This document shows positions 17,320 through 26,603 of a stretch of DNA of 64,000 nt, in pieces. The notes beneath the pieces are model-generated. The model did no database searches. It was not told where the DNA came from and saw only the letters and a list, made by a program, of their open reading frames with translations. Source of the stretch: Microbacterium aerolatum (GTDB taxonomy: Bacteria; Actinomycetota; Actinomycetes; Actinomycetales; Microbacteriaceae); NCBI RefSeq assembly GCF_007988825.1, contig NZ_BJUW01000002.1:186001-250000 (forward strand). The letters are read 5' to 3'. The first letter of the stretch is position 1, and each line of letters starts with the position of its first letter. Position numbers and translations under genes: made by a program.

Positions 17320-19251
17320 ATGAAGTTCTTGCAGCGCCTGGGTCGGTCGATCATGCTCCCCGTCGCCGTCCTCCCTGTGGCGGCGATCCTGTCGGGCATC
17401 GGCTACTGGATCACCTCCGCCGCCGGCGACAACATCGCCTCGGCGTTCTTGAGCGCGGCCGGCGGTGCGCTGCTCGACAACACGGCGCTGCTGTTCGCGG
17501 TCGGCATCGCATTCGGCATGGCGAACAAGTCGGACGGCACTGCGGCCCTCGCCGGACTCGTGTCATGGCTGACGGTCACGACGCTGCTGAAGCCCGAGAC
17601 CGTGGCGCTTCTGACCGGCGTGGGAGATGTGAACGAGGTCGATCCGGCGTTCCTGAAGGTGCAGAACGTCTTCGTCGGCATCGTCTGCGGGCTTATCGGA
17701 GCGTGGTGCTACGACCGGTTCAAGGACACCAAGCTGCCCGACGCCCTGTCGTTCTTCTCCGGCAAGCGTTCCGTCGCGATCGTCACGGCTGGTCTCTCGC
17801 TCGTGCTGGCGATCGTGCTGTTCTTCCTCTGGCCGTTCGTGTACGGCGGCCTGGTCACGTTCGGCGAGTGGATTGTCACTCTCGGCCCCGTCGGCACCGG
17901 GATCTACGGGTTCCTGAACCGCCTTCTGATACCCGTCGGCCTGCATCACGCGCTGAACTCCGTGTTCTGGTTCGACGTCGCCGGCATCAACGACCTGAAC
18001 AACTTCCTCAGCGGCGAGGGCACCTACGGGGTCACCGGCCAGTACATGACGGGCTTCTTCCCCGTCATGATGTTCGGCCTGCCGGGAGCAGCTCTCGCGA
18101 TGTACCTGACGGCGAAGACCAAGCGCAGGAAGATCGCCTACGGCATCCTGCTCTCCGGCGCGATCTCTTCGTTCTTCGTCGGTGTGACCGAGCCGCTCGA
18201 GTTCGCATTCATGTTCCTCGCGCCGCTGCTGTATCTGATCCATGCGATCTTCATGGGGATCTCGATGGCGATCGCCGCGATCCTCCCGGTTCGAATGGGC
18301 TTCGGGTTCTCGGGCGGATTCATCGACCTCGTGCTCGGCTGGGCGAACCCGATGGCGCAGAACCCCTGGCTGATCCTCGTCCTCGGCGCATTCTGGTTCG
18401 CCATCTACTTCCTCGTGTTCTACTTCGTGATCAAGCGCTTCAACCTCAAGACGCCCGGCCGCGAGGACGACGAGATCGACGCGATGGATGCCGCGGCGTC
18501 CGGCCCGGACGACGCCTACCTCGCGACCGCCAGCCGCTTCCTGGATGCGCTCGGCGGCAAGGACAACATCACCGAGCTGGAGAACTGCGCGACGCGTCTG
18601 CGCCTCGAGGTCGCTGATGTCGAGAAGGTGGATGCCGCCGCGCTCAAGCGCGCGGGAGCGGCGGGCACGATGAAGTCCGGCGGCCGTGCCGTGCAGGTCG
18701 TGTACGGCCTGAACGTGCAGTTCGTGAAGGACGCCATGGAGCGGCTGATCTCCGGAACTGCGGAGCCCGTCCCCGGCCCGCCCGCCGGCCCCGCGCCCTC
18801 CGTGCTCACAGACGCGCCGCCGGCCACGGCCACCGGACGCAGGATCAGGATGCGTCAGCCTCTGCAGGGTGAGGTCGTCCCGCTCGCCGACGTTCCGGAT
18901 GCCACGTTCTCAGAGGGCATCATGGGCCCTGGTGTCGCGATCCGCCCGAGCGGCGATCTCGTGATCGCTCCGGCCGACGGCGTCGTGGAGGGCGTGTTCC
19001 CCACCAGCCACGCAGTCGCGCTGCGGCTCGACGACGACACGGAGCTGCTCATCCACGTCGGCGTCGACACGGTGAACATGGGCGGCGACGGCTTCGAGAC
19101 CCTGGTCGAGAAGGACGCTCACGTCACCGCGGGCACACCGCTGCTGCGCTTCGACACGGCGAAGATCATCGCCGCCGGACTCTCGCCGCTCACTCCGGTG
19201 ATCGTCCTGAACGACGAGAACGCCGAGATCGAGTTCACCTCGCCTGCGTGA
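17320..19251 (+). CDS. nagE: PTS sugar transporter EIICBA, N-acetylglucosamine type
   Basis: Imports and phosphorylates a sugar across the membrane. The 643-residue protein has IIC at about 1-395 (MLPVAVLPVAAILSGIGYWI; TGFFPVMMFGLPGAALAMYL; GVTEPLEFAFMFLAPLLY), a IIB domain with phospho-acceptor Cys423 in ENCATRLR, and a IIA domain with His579 in LLIHVGVDTV. The junction FNLKTPGRED and the IIC loop resemble E. coli NagE more than PtsG, so GlcNAc is favoured but glucose is not excluded. ATG 17320 follows GACGAGGAG. It has no partner genes here; the neighbouring LacI protein belongs to the other operon. Confidence 0.8.
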   Translation: MKFLQRLGRSIMLPVAVLPVAAILSGIGYWITSAAGDNIASAFLSAAGGALLDNTALLFAVGIAFGMANKSDGTAALAGLVSWLTVTTLLKPETVALLTGVGDVNEVDPAFLKVQNVFVGIVCGLIGAWCYDRFKDTKLPDALSFFSGKRSVAIVTAGLSLVLAIVLFFLWPFVYGGLVTFGEWIVTLGPVGTGIYGFLNRLLIPVGLHHALNSVFWFDVAGINDLNNFLSGEGTYGVTGQYMTGFFPVMMFGLPGAALAMYLTAKTKRRKIAYGILLSGAISSFFVGVTEPLEFAFMFLAPLLYLIHAIFMGISMAIAAILPVRMGFGFSGGFIDLVLGWANPMAQNPWLILVLGAFWFAIYFLVFYFVIKRFNLKTPGREDDEIDAMDAAASGPDDAYLATASRFLDALGGKDNITELENCATRLRLEVADVEKVDAAALKRAGAAGTMKSGGRAVQVVYGLNVQFVKDAMERLISGTAEPVPGPPAGPAPSVLTDAPPATATGRRIRMRQPLQGEVVPLADVPDATFSEGIMGPGVAIRPSGDLVIAPADGVVEGVFPTSHAVALRLDDDTELLIHVGVDTVNMGGDGFETLVEKDAHVTAGTPLLRFDTAKIIAAGLSPLTPVIVLNDENAEIEFTSPA

Positions 19252-19284
19252 CGGCAACTCCCCGCGGGGCTGCCACCGTCCGCA

Positions 19285-20553
19285 CTACTGGCGGACGTTG
19301 CCGTTGGAGCAGGTCTGCTGCGCCGCGGAGTTCCCCCGGATCGAATCCGGCAGCTGCGTGACGCCCTCGCTCGGCGCGGGAGTCTCCGTGCCCTCGGCCC
19401 CCTCGGTGGGCTCCGTGGTCTCCTCCGGCGCGTCGGTCGACGGCGCGTCCTCCACCACGACACCGTCGTTGGCCGTGTTCTGGTGGGTGACCTGCAGCTG
19501 CTGGTTCGCGTTGATCGCGTCCCACATGACGCCGGCGGCGTCGTAGTTCGGAATCACCTTGTTGACGTTGTCGGAGTCCGTGAACGTCGGGTACTGCAGG
19601 AACACGATGTCCTCGAACGGAACGTCCTTCACCGCGAGGCCGACCTGCACGATCGTCATCGGGTTGGTCAGGGACGTGCTCGCCTCGAGGTTGCTCAGGG
19701 CAGTGTGAGCAAGCCGGAGCATGACCGGCACGTTGCCGAGCACTTCGCCGCTGATGAGCTTGCGGGCGAGGCTCGACATGTACTGCTGCTGGTTGCCGAT
19801 GCGGCCGAGGTCGCTGCCGTCGCCGACGCCGTGGCGCGTCCGCAGGAACTGCAGCGCCTGCAGGCCGGAGACGGTGTGCGTGCCGGCCGTCATGTCGAGA
19901 CCGGTGTGGTAGTCCTTGATCGGGCTTGCGAGACAGACGTCGACGCCGCCGATCGCGTTGGTGATCTCGATCACCCCGCCGAAGGTGACGGATCCCGCGA
20001 ATTCGATGTCCTGGCCGGTCAGCTCGGATATCGTCTTGGCGACGCAGTTCAACCCGCCGTAGGAGTACGCGGTGTTCAGAGGCTGCTTGCTCATCGCGGA
20101 GGTCGTGCCTCCGTCCTCACGGGTGCATTCCGGGATCGGCAGCATGAGGTCTCGCGGGAAGCTCACCGCGGTGATGCGCCGTGGTTCCTCCGAGACGTGG
20201 AGCAGGATGTTCACGTCGTTGAGGGTGCCCTCGGAGTCCGAACCGCTGCAGCGGTCGCCGAACAGGTGGGCGTACTTCTCTTCGCAGTTGTCGGTTCCGA
20301 CCAGCAGGAGGTCGAAACCGCCCTCGTAGGCGCTGATGTCCGGCGGGACCGACTCCTGACCCTCGAGTTCGACGGCATCGGCCGTCGCCGTGCCGTACAG
20401 GTCGCTGACGACGAAAGCGCTGACGCTGAGCCCGCTCACCAGCACGACGGCGAGCGCCACGCCGAGCATCTTCAGCAGCTGACCGATCGGGCCCGGGGTC
20501 CGCAACTGACCGTGGCGTGCCACGGTCTTGCGGCGACGGATCTTCTCGCTCAC
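19285..20553 (-). CDS. LCP-family (LytR-CpsA-Psr) cell-wall ligase
   Basis: 422 residues with a cytoplasmic RRRK start, one TM helix at about 28-50 and an extracellular LCP domain: GFDLLLVGTDN, NDVNILLHVS, ITAVSFPRDLMLPIP, KQPLNTAYSYGG and LQFLRTRHGVGDGSDLGRIGNQQQ with the conserved Arg and Asp residues of the pyrophosphate-binding site. LCP enzymes transfer polyisoprenoid-linked glycopolymers to peptidoglycan. The C-terminus is a Thr/Glu/Pro-rich linker ending in a CSNGNVRQ tail. The gene is monocistronic, followed by tRNA-Ser on its upstream side. Confidence 0.9.
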   Translation of the reverse strand: MSEKIRRRKTVARHGQLRTPGPIGQLLKMLGVALAVVLVSGLSVSAFVVSDLYGTATADAVELEGQESVPPDISAYEGGFDLLLVGTDNCEEKYAHLFGDRCSGSDSEGTLNDVNILLHVSEEPRRITAVSFPRDLMLPIPECTREDGGTTSAMSKQPLNTAYSYGGLNCVAKTISELTGQDIEFAGSVTFGGVIEITNAIGGVDVCLASPIKDYHTGLDMTAGTHTVSGLQALQFLRTRHGVGDGSDLGRIGNQQQYMSSLARKLISGEVLGNVPVMLRLAHTALSNLEASTSLTNPMTIVQVGLAVKDVPFEDIVFLQYPTFTDSDNVNKVIPNYDAAGVMWDAINANQQLQVTHQNTANDGVVVEDAPSTDAPEETTEPTEGAEGTETPAPSEGVTQLPDSIRGNSAAQQTCSNGNVRQ

Positions 20554-20570
20554 TCAGTGCCTTTCAAATG

Positions 20571-20655
20571 CGGAGGGTGTGGGATTCGAACCCACGAGAC
20601 ATCTCTGCCCACTGGTTTTCAAGACCAGCTCCATCGGCCGCTCGGACAACCCTCC
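20571..20655 (-). tRNA. tRNA-Ser (anticodon TGA)
   Basis: 85 nt on the minus strand. Acceptor GGAGGGT pairs with ACCCTCC, discriminator G; anticodon loop CTTGAAA between CTGGT/ACCAG gives TGA. A long variable arm (GGGCAGAGATGTCTC region) marks a class II serine tRNA. CCA not encoded. It reads serine UCN codons, and serS lies about 1 kb away. Confidence 0.95.
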
Positions 20656-20698
20656 TCGGCGGACGAATCCGCCGATCAGTGGTCGAGTCTAGCCGGTT

Positions 20699-21529
20699 TC
20701 ATTCTCGCGCCCTGACCTGGGCGAGCCCTGGATGCGGCAGCAGCGAGTCGAGGGCGTCCGCGAGGCCGCCGTCCTCGACGATCCCGGTGATCTCGCCCGC
20801 GGCATCCTTCACCTCGTCGGGCGCCTGCCCCATGGCGACCGCGCGCCCGCCGAGCCCGCGGGCCCACTCGAACATGCCGATGTCGTTGCGCCCGTCCCCC
20901 ACGACGAGCGTCTTGCCGCCGTCGATGCCGAGCTCGGCGTGGACGCGCGCCAGCGCGCTGCCCTTGTCGACGCCCTGCGGTGCGATGTCGAGCCAGGCGG
21001 TCCAGCCGATGGCGTACGAGACCTCGTTGAGCCCGGTCTCGGACACGATGCGGTGGAAGTCCTCCTCATCGTGCCCGGGCGAGACCACGACGACGCGCGA
21101 GACCGGCAGCGCGCCGAGCTCGTCGATCTCCACCTGGCGTCCGCCCTCGAGCGACCAGTCGCCGACCTCGCCGGTGAACAGCCGCGTGCCATCTCCGAGC
21201 TCGACCATGTAGTGGGCCTCGGGGAGACGCTCGGTGAGCAGCTCCAGCACCTGACGGGGATCGAAGGTCTCGACGTGCCAGCGCTCCCACCCGTCCGCGA
21301 CGCGGCGCATGGTGACGGCTCCGTTCGAGCAGACGACGTGGTCCGCAGCGATCTCGAGTTCCTCCACCCAGCGCTCGGTCGCCGCCCAGCTGCGACCGGT
21401 CGCGATCGTCACGACGTGACCGGCGTCGCGCACCCGTGCGACGGCCTCCGGCACGCCGGGGCTCATGGTCTCGTCCTGCAGGATGATCGTTCCGTCGACG
21501 TCGAGTCCGACGAGCCAGGGAGCGCTCAC
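20699..21529 (-). CDS. Cof-type HAD-superfamily phosphatase
   Basis: 276 residues. Motif [11 protein letters not shown] (Asp10, Asp12), motif II IATGRS, and a C-terminal [15 protein letters not shown] with the Mg-binding acids, with a type IIB cap in between. Such proteins dephosphorylate sugar phosphates, FMN or related small phosphates; substrate unknown. The GTG start at 21529 overlaps the serS stop (GTGA), so it is translationally coupled to serS. Confidence 0.85.
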   Translation of the reverse strand: MSAPWLVGLDVDGTIILQDETMSPGVPEAVARVRDAGHVVTIATGRSWAATERWVEELEIAADHVVCSNGAVTMRRVADGWERWHVETFDPRQVLELLTERLPEAHYMVELGDGTRLFTGEVGDWSLEGGRQVEIDELGALPVSRVVVVSPGHDEEDFHRIVSETGLNEVSYAIGWTAWLDIAPQGVDKGSALARVHAELGIDGGKTLVVGDGRNDIGMFEWARGLGGRAVAMGQAPDEVKDAAGEITGIVEDGGLADALDSLLPHPGLAQVRARE

Positions 21530-22842
21530 TTGGCATCCCGAGCATCGGCGGCGGCGCGCAGCGGCTCGAGCACTTCCAGCCCACCCAGGTACGGCCGCAG
21601 CACCTCCGGCACGAGCACGGACCCGTCCTCCTGCTGGTGCGTCTCGAGGATCGCGACGATCCAGCGGGTGGTGGCGAGGGTGCCGTTCAGCGTCGCGACG
21701 TGCTCGGTCTTGCCGCCGGCCTCGGCCCCTGAGCCTGTCGAAGGGCGGTGGCGGACGTCGAGGCGGCGGGCCTGGAACGTCGTGCAGTTCGACGTCGAGG
21801 TCAGCTCGCGGAACGCGTTCTGCGTCGGCACCCACGCCTCGATGTCGTACTTGCGCGCGGCGCTCGAGCCGAGGTCACCCGCGGCGACGTCGATGACGCG
21901 GTACGACAGGCCGAGAGCGGTGAGCATCTCCTCCTGCAGGGCGACCAGGCGCAGGTGCTCCGCCTCGGCATCCGCGGGGTTCGTGTAGACGAACATCTCC
22001 AGCTTGTTGAACTGGTGCACGCGGATGATGCCGCGGGTGTCCTTGCCGTACGAGCCCGCCTCACGGCGGTAGCAGGTCGACCAGCCGGCGTAGCGCAGGG
22101 CGCCGTCTGCCAGATCGACGATCTCGTCCTTGTGGTAGCCGGCGAGCGCGACCTCGCTGGTGCCGACGAGGTACAGGTCGTCGTCCTTGTCGAGGTGGTA
22201 GACCTCATCCGCGTGCTCGCCGAGGAAGCCGGTGCCCTGCATGATCTCCGGACGCACCAGCGTCGGCGTGATCATCGGGGTGAAGCCGTTCTGCAGCGCC
22301 TTGTCCAGCGCGAGGTTCATCAGCGCGATCTCGAGTCGCGCGCCGATCCCCTTCAGGAAGTAGAAGCGCGACCCGGACACCTTCGCGCCGCGGTCCATGT
22401 CGATCGCACCGAGCAGCTCGCCGAGCTCGAGATGATCGCGCGGCTCGAAACCGAACACGGGCGTCTCTCCGACGCGGCGCAGCTCGACGAAGTCGGCCTC
22501 GCCGCCGGCGGGGACGCCGTCGATCACGACGTTCTCGATGCGTGCGAGAGCGGATGCCGCGGCATCCGCCGCCTGGTTCGAATCCTGCTGAGCCTGCTTC
22601 ACGCGGTCGGCGAGTTCCTTGGCCTGGGCGACGAGCGCGGCCTTCTCCTCCTTGGGAGCCTTCGCGACCTGCTTGCCGAAGGCGTTCTGCTCGGCACGCA
22701 GATCCTCGAAGGCAGTGAGCGCCGCGCGACGCGATCGATCCGCCTCGATCGCTGCGTCGACGGTGGCGCCATCGTGGCCGCGCGCGATCTGCGAGCGGCG
22801 GACGATCTCAGGCTGGTCGCGGAGAAGTGCGAGGTCGATCAT
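21526..22842 (-). CDS. serS: seryl-tRNA synthetase with a repeat-derived insertion
   Basis: Charges tRNA-Ser. 438 residues: an N-terminal coiled-coil arm (about 30-100) that grips the long variable arm, then the class II core with [10 protein letters not shown], motif 2 [22 protein letters not shown] and motif 3 [15 protein letters not shown]. Between [11 protein letters not shown] and [10 protein letters not shown] an extra [11 protein letters not shown] segment (about 367-377) coincides with the dispersed repeat at 21728-21745; other SerRS proteins run almost directly through this junction. It lies just before motif 3, so it is probably a surface loop. The start ATG 22842 is divergent from the lipid kinase. 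Confidence 0.95.
   Translation of the reverse strand: MIDLALLRDQPEIVRRSQIARGHDGATVDAAIEADRSRRAALTAFEDLRAEQNAFGKQVAKAPKEEKAALVAQAKELADRVKQAQQDSNQAADAAASALARIENVVIDGVPAGGEADFVELRRVGETPVFGFEPRDHLELGELLGAIDMDRGAKVSGSRFYFLKGIGARLEIALMNLALDKALQNGFTPMITPTLVRPEIMQGTGFLGEHADEVYHLDKDDDLYLVGTSEVALAGYHKDEIVDLADGALRYAGWSTCYRREAGSYGKDTRGIIRVHQFNKLEMFVYTNPADAEAEHLRLVALQEEMLTALGLSYRVIDVAAGDLGSSAARKYDIEAWVPTQNAFRELTSTSNCTTFQARRLDVRHRPSTGSGAEAGGKTEHVATLNGTLATTRWIVAILETHQQEDGSVLVPEVLRPYLGGLEVLEPLRAAADARDAK
21728..21745. repeat. dispersed CCTGAGCCTGTCGAAGGG repeat within serS
   Basis: An 18-nt copy of the TTCGACAGGCTCAGG-type sequence that occurs between genes in many high-GC bacteria (from memory). A related CTGAGCCCGTCGAAG lies at 42673-42687 across the ppa stop codon. 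Confidence 0.7.
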
Positions 22843-22901
22843 TCCTAAAGTCTAGCCAGGGTGGCATCCCGCATCCGGATGCTGGTCGTAGAGTGATCGC
22901 C

Positions 22902-23900
22902 ATGACGAAGAGCACGGCACTGCACCGCCAGGCGGCCCTCGTCTACAACCCGATCAAAGTCGACGAGAAGCGGCTGCGCACCGCCCTGCGCCACCATTCT
23001 CGAGAGGCCGAGTGGGCCGCTCCCCTCTTCTATCCGACCACGATCGAGGATGCCGGGCAGCAGGCGACCCGCGATGCGATCGCCGAAGGGGCCGAGGTCG
23101 TGCTCGTGGCCGGCGGCGACGGCACAGTGCGCGCGGTCGCCGAGGCGATGGCGGGCACCGACGTGCCGCTGGCGATCGTCCCCAGCGGCACGGGCAACCT
23201 ACTCGCCCGCAACCTCGGTCTTCCGCTGCTCGACCCGGACAAGATGATCCGCGCCGCTCTCGGTGATTTCCGGCATCCGATCGACATCGGGTGGGCGGAG
23301 CTCACCCGCGAGGACGGCGAATCGAGCGAGCACGCCTTCGTCGTGCTCGCGGGCATGGGGCTGGATGCCGACATGATCGCGAACACCCGGCCCGATCTGA
23401 AGAAGTCCGTCGGCTGGGTCGCGTACGTGGACGGCGCGGCACGTTCGCTGCCCAGCGCCAAGCCGTTCCGCATCGTCTATCAGGTCGACGATTCGCGGCT
23501 GCACTCGACCAAGGTGCACAGCGTGCTGTTCGCCAACTGCGGCACGCTCCCCGCCGGCATCGCCCTCATCCCGTCCGCGTCGATCTCAGACGGCGTCATG
23601 GACATGGCGATCATCCAGCCCTCCGGCCCGCTCGGATGGCTGGGAGTGTGGCGCAAGATCTGGTGGGACAACTCGGTGCTGCGCCGGTTCCGCACCGGGC
23701 GACTGGTGCTGCAGCGGCGCGGCAGAGACGCCTCTGTGCGCTATCTGCGCGGGCAGTCCGCCGAGGTCGGGCCGATCGCGCCGACGGCGATCGAACTGGA
23801 CGGCGACGAGTTCGGCCTGGCCGTGCGCATCCGCTGCCGGGTCGCACCGGATGCCCTCCTGCTCGCGCTGCCGGAGGGGCACCCGGTCGAGGGGCTCTGA
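22902..23900 (+). CDS. diacylglycerol/sphingosine-kinase-like lipid kinase
   Basis: A 332-residue DAGK catalytic-domain protein. The nucleotide-binding motif VLVAGGDGTVRAVAEAM is at about 68-83, and IVPSGTGNLLARNLGLP at 92-108 follows the family pattern. The GMGLDADMI segment and a C-terminal TAIELDGDEFG strand complete the YegS/DgkB fold. It probably phosphorylates diacylglycerol or a related lipid at the membrane. ATG 22902 is chosen because the family begins at AALVYNPIKV; the upstream frame crosses the divergent serS start. It ends before a long hairpin facing the next convergent gene. Confidence 0.85.
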   Translation: MTKSTALHRQAALVYNPIKVDEKRLRTALRHHSREAEWAAPLFYPTTIEDAGQQATRDAIAEGAEVVLVAGGDGTVRAVAEAMAGTDVPLAIVPSGTGNLLARNLGLPLLDPDKMIRAALGDFRHPIDIGWAELTREDGESSEHAFVVLAGMGLDADMIANTRPDLKKSVGWVAYVDGAARSLPSAKPFRIVYQVDDSRLHSTKVHSVLFANCGTLPAGIALIPSASISDGVMDMAIIQPSGPLGWLGVWRKIWWDNSVLRRFRTGRLVLQRRGRDASVRYLRGQSAEVGPIAPTAIELDGDEFGLAVRIRCRVAPDALLLALPEGHPVEGL

Positions 23901-23925
23901 ACGGCTGACGCGGTCGAGCGCGCGT

Positions 23926-23982
23926 CGAAAGGGCATTCCGGCACGGTTACGAGCGCTCGCACCGTGCTGCATTGCCCTTTCG
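23926..23982. terminator. long interrupted hairpin between convergent genes
   Basis: Outer arms CGAAAGGGCA (23926-23935) and TGCCCTTTCG (23973-23982), a symmetrical 5-nt internal mismatch, inner arms GCACGGT (23941-23947) and ACCGTGC (23961-23967), and a loop holding the palindrome CGAGCGCTCG. It lies between the convergent lipid kinase and lipoprotein genes. The lack of a T run makes it an atypical bidirectional terminator; a repeat element is an alternative. Confidence 0.55.
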
Positions 23983-24002
23983 GTGCCGCGCCTGCCGCGA
24001 TC

Positions 24003-24764
24003 TCAGCCGCGGAGGACGTTCACCGTTCCGTCGAGGTTGTCGCCGACCAGCGTCAGCGTGAACTCGTCGTCATCGTCGACGTCGCCGCTCAGACCGATGA
24101 CGGTGGCGCGCGGTGCCATGTCCATCGTGCACATGCGGTCTTCGGTCTTGAACGTGACCGTCGCGCCGCCCGCCTGCTCCTCGACGCCCTCGACGATCGG
24201 CGGACAGCTGGAGGAACCCCAGGTGAGCAGCACGATGCCCTCGTCGTCGAACCAGCCGGCGCTGGGCGTGTACTCGGTCTGCTCGCCCGGCCCGCCGGTG
24301 AGCGCAGGGTTCCCGTCGAGCTCGGCGTCGTCGGTCATGTCGCCGAGGGTGACTGTGAACTCCACGTCCTTGGTGGGGTCGACGCCCTCGGGGAGCGCCC
24401 CGATGCTCGCCCGGGCGACGAGGTCGGCCGTGCAGGCCTGCTCAGTATCGCCCCCGTCGCCGCCCTCGGCATCGCCGCTCGCCGCCTCGGTCAGGGTCAC
24501 GGTGACCGTCTGCCCGTCGGCTGTGACGTCTTCGACCATCGGGATGCAGGTGGATGAGCCCCAGCTCACGATGGCGAACATGCGCCCGTCGTCGAGCCAG
24601 GCCGCTTCGAAGTCGTCGCCGGAGGCCGGCGCCGGCGCGCTATTCGAGTCGTCGGGATCCGCGCTGCTCGCGGGCTGCTGCCCGCCGGATGCGCACCCCA
24701 CGACGAGCAGGGCCGCACCGAGCAGTGCGGACGCGGAGAGAGCCAGACGCGATGCCGTGTTCAT
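24003..24764 (-). CDS. lipoprotein with two tandem homologous domains
   Basis: A 253-residue protein. The signal peptide ends in a VVGC lipobox (Cys24), followed by a Ser/Ala/Pro linker. The mature part has two related units of about 90 residues: AWLDDGRMFAIVSWGSSTC...CTADLVARASIGALPEG...EFTVTLGD, and GWFDDEGIVLLTWGSSSC...CTMDMAPRATVIGLSGD...EFTLTLVGD. Each has a W-G-S-S-x-C and a second Cys about 40-50 residues later, suggesting a disulfide per domain. I do not recognise the family; it is a surface protein of unknown function. ATG 24764 is followed by a proper signal sequence, unlike the earlier in-frame start. Confidence 0.75.
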   Translation of the reverse strand: MNTASRLALSASALLGAALLVVGCASGGQQPASSADPDDSNSAPAPASGDDFEAAWLDDGRMFAIVSWGSSTCIPMVEDVTADGQTVTVTLTEAASGDAEGGDGGDTEQACTADLVARASIGALPEGVDPTKDVEFTVTLGDMTDDAELDGNPALTGGPGEQTEYTPSAGWFDDEGIVLLTWGSSSCPPIVEGVEEQAGGATVTFKTEDRMCTMDMAPRATVIGLSGDVDDDDEFTLTLVGDNLDGTVNVLRG

Positions 24765-24784
24765 GGCTTCAGGGTACTCCGCCG

Positions 24785-26239
24785 CTACTGCAGCGCGGAG
24801 GTGAGCCTGGCGAGGTTGTCGAGCACGGTCGACCGCAGCGGCTGCTGCATCCATTCCTCGAGGGTGAGCTCCCGGCTCAGCGCCCGGTACTGGTCCTCGA
24901 CCGCACGCACCTCGGCGACGAATTCCTCGCCGCGCACCAGCATCGACACCTCGAGGTTGAGACCGAACGATCGCATGTCCATGTTGCTCGACCCGATCAC
25001 CGCGACCTCGTCGTCGATCGTGAGGCTCTTGGTGTGTAAGATGAAGGGCCTGCGGTACATCCAGATCCGGACGCCCGCACGCAACAGCGCCTCGTAGTAG
25101 CTGCGCTGCGCGTGGTAGACGACGGCCTGGTCGCCCTCCTCCGATACGAAAAGCTCGACCTGCACGCCGCGATCGCAGGCCGAGCTCACCGCGAGCAGCA
25201 GCGCCTCGTCCGGCACGAAGTACGGGCTGACGATCATGATCTTCTGCTGAGCGCCGTAGAGCAGCGCGAGGAACAGGCGCAGATTGTTCTCGACCTCGTA
25301 TCCGGGGCCGGACGGCACGATCTGGCAGTCCAGGTCGCCGGTGCCCATCTCGGGATGGGTGATGTCGATCTCGCTGAGGATCTCGTCGGTCTCGCTGTAC
25401 CAGTCACTGAGGAAGATGGCGTTCAGGCTCAGCACGATCGGCCCGTCGACGCGCACCATGAGGTCGACCCAGTGCAATCCTCGCTTGATGTTCTTGGGCA
25501 GGTTGTACGTCGAGTCGGTGACGTTCTGCGAGCCGAGGTATCCCACGACCCCGTCGACCACGAGGAGCTTGCGGTGATTGCGCAGATCGGGGCGCTGCAT
25601 CCGCCCCTTGAGCGGCTGCATCGGCAGAAGCAGGTGCCAGTCCGCGCCCATCGCGTCGAGTCGCTTCACCGTCGCGCGGTATCGCGGCTTCCAGCGGTTC
25701 GCCCAGTGATCCAGGAGCACGCGCACCGGCACCCCGCGGGCCGCGGTCTCTTCCATCGCGCGGAAGAAGTTGTCGGTCGAGTCATCCGACTGCAGGATGT
25801 AGAACTCGACGTGCACGTACTCCTTCGCCGCGCGGATCGCCTCGGCCATGGCATCCAGCGACTCCTGATAGTCGCTGATCAGGTGCGCGCCGTTGTCCCC
25901 CGAGATCGGCAGCGCGCCGAGGTGCTGGTTCATCGCGACCACGGACCGCAGCCATGCCGGGGCGTTCGGACGCAGTGTGCCGAAGTGCAGCTGATCGCTC
26001 GTCTCGGCGATGTACTGATTGATCTGCTCCTGCTTGCGCCGCCGCGCCCGCGGGAGGCGCGGATTGCCGATGAGCAGGAAGAGCAGGACTCCGACGTAGG
26101 GGATGAAGAACACAGCAAGGAGCCACGCCATCGCCGACGTGGGACGCCGGTTGCGCGGGATGACGATGATCGCCGTGATGCGAACCGCGAGATCGACGAT
26201 GAGGGCGAAGATCAGCACCCACAACGGCCACCGCTCCAC
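24785..26239 (-). CDS. cls: cardiolipin synthase, phospholipase D type
   Basis: Condenses phosphatidylglycerol (or CDP-DAG) into cardiolipin. 484 residues with two N-terminal TM helices (LWVLIFALIVDLAV; AWLLAVFFIPYVGVLLFLLIG), the second followed by NPRLPRARRRKQ, and two HKD motifs: NHRKLLVVDG with GSQNVTD near residue 222, and LHTKSLTIDDEVAVIGSSNMDMRSF near 402. The C-terminus EWMQQPLRSTVLDNLARLTSALQ is typical of bacterial Cls. It starts at ATG 26239 and ends 20 nt upstream of the lipoprotein gene on the same strand. Confidence 0.92.
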   Translation of the reverse strand: MERWPLWVLIFALIVDLAVRITAIIVIPRNRRPTSAMAWLLAVFFIPYVGVLLFLLIGNPRLPRARRRKQEQINQYIAETSDQLHFGTLRPNAPAWLRSVVAMNQHLGALPISGDNGAHLISDYQESLDAMAEAIRAAKEYVHVEFYILQSDDSTDNFFRAMEETAARGVPVRVLLDHWANRWKPRYRATVKRLDAMGADWHLLLPMQPLKGRMQRPDLRNHRKLLVVDGVVGYLGSQNVTDSTYNLPKNIKRGLHWVDLMVRVDGPIVLSLNAIFLSDWYSETDEILSEIDITHPEMGTGDLDCQIVPSGPGYEVENNLRLFLALLYGAQQKIMIVSPYFVPDEALLLAVSSACDRGVQVELFVSEEGDQAVVYHAQRSYYEALLRAGVRIWMYRRPFILHTKSLTIDDEVAVIGSSNMDMRSFGLNLEVSMLVRGEEFVAEVRAVEDQYRALSRELTLEEWMQQPLRSTVLDNLARLTSALQ

Positions 26240-26312
26240 GCTTCACCCCCGGCGTCGTCAGGCGCCGATCCGGCGCGTCACCTCAGCGTAGCCGGTGCCG
26301 CAGACGCAGCCG

Positions 26313-26486
26313 TCAGGCGCGGGGAGGCAGACCGCGCGCCGCGCGCTCTTCGGCCTCGATCTTCGCGTGGACCTTGCGCTCCGTGCGGTCGAAGCGGATG
26401 ATCCCGCGCAGCACGAAGAAGAAGACGACGCTCACTCCCAGGGTCGGCAGGATCGACCACGCCACCGCCAGCCAGAAGTTGTCCAT
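26313..26486 (-). CDS. small single-pass membrane protein
   Basis: 57 residues: MDNFWLAVAWSILPTLG, one hydrophobic helix (VSVVFFFVLRGIIR), then a charged amphipathic tail RTERKVHAKIEAEERAARGLPPRA. Function unknown. GGAGG lies only 1 nt before ATG 26486, so ATG 26507 (seven residues longer) is an alternative. It precedes cardiolipin synthase on the same strand by 73 nt. Confidence 0.6.
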   Translation of the reverse strand: MDNFWLAVAWSILPTLGVSVVFFFVLRGIIRFDRTERKVHAKIEAEERAARGLPPRA

Positions 26487-26603
26487 ACCTCCATGGTACG
26501 CGGTCATCCTGCGACGCAGCCCACTCGTCCTGCACAACGAGGGATGCGGGCGCGGGCCTGTGAGTGCGGGTTCTCGGGGTGCGCGCTCGGCCACACTCAC
26601 GGC

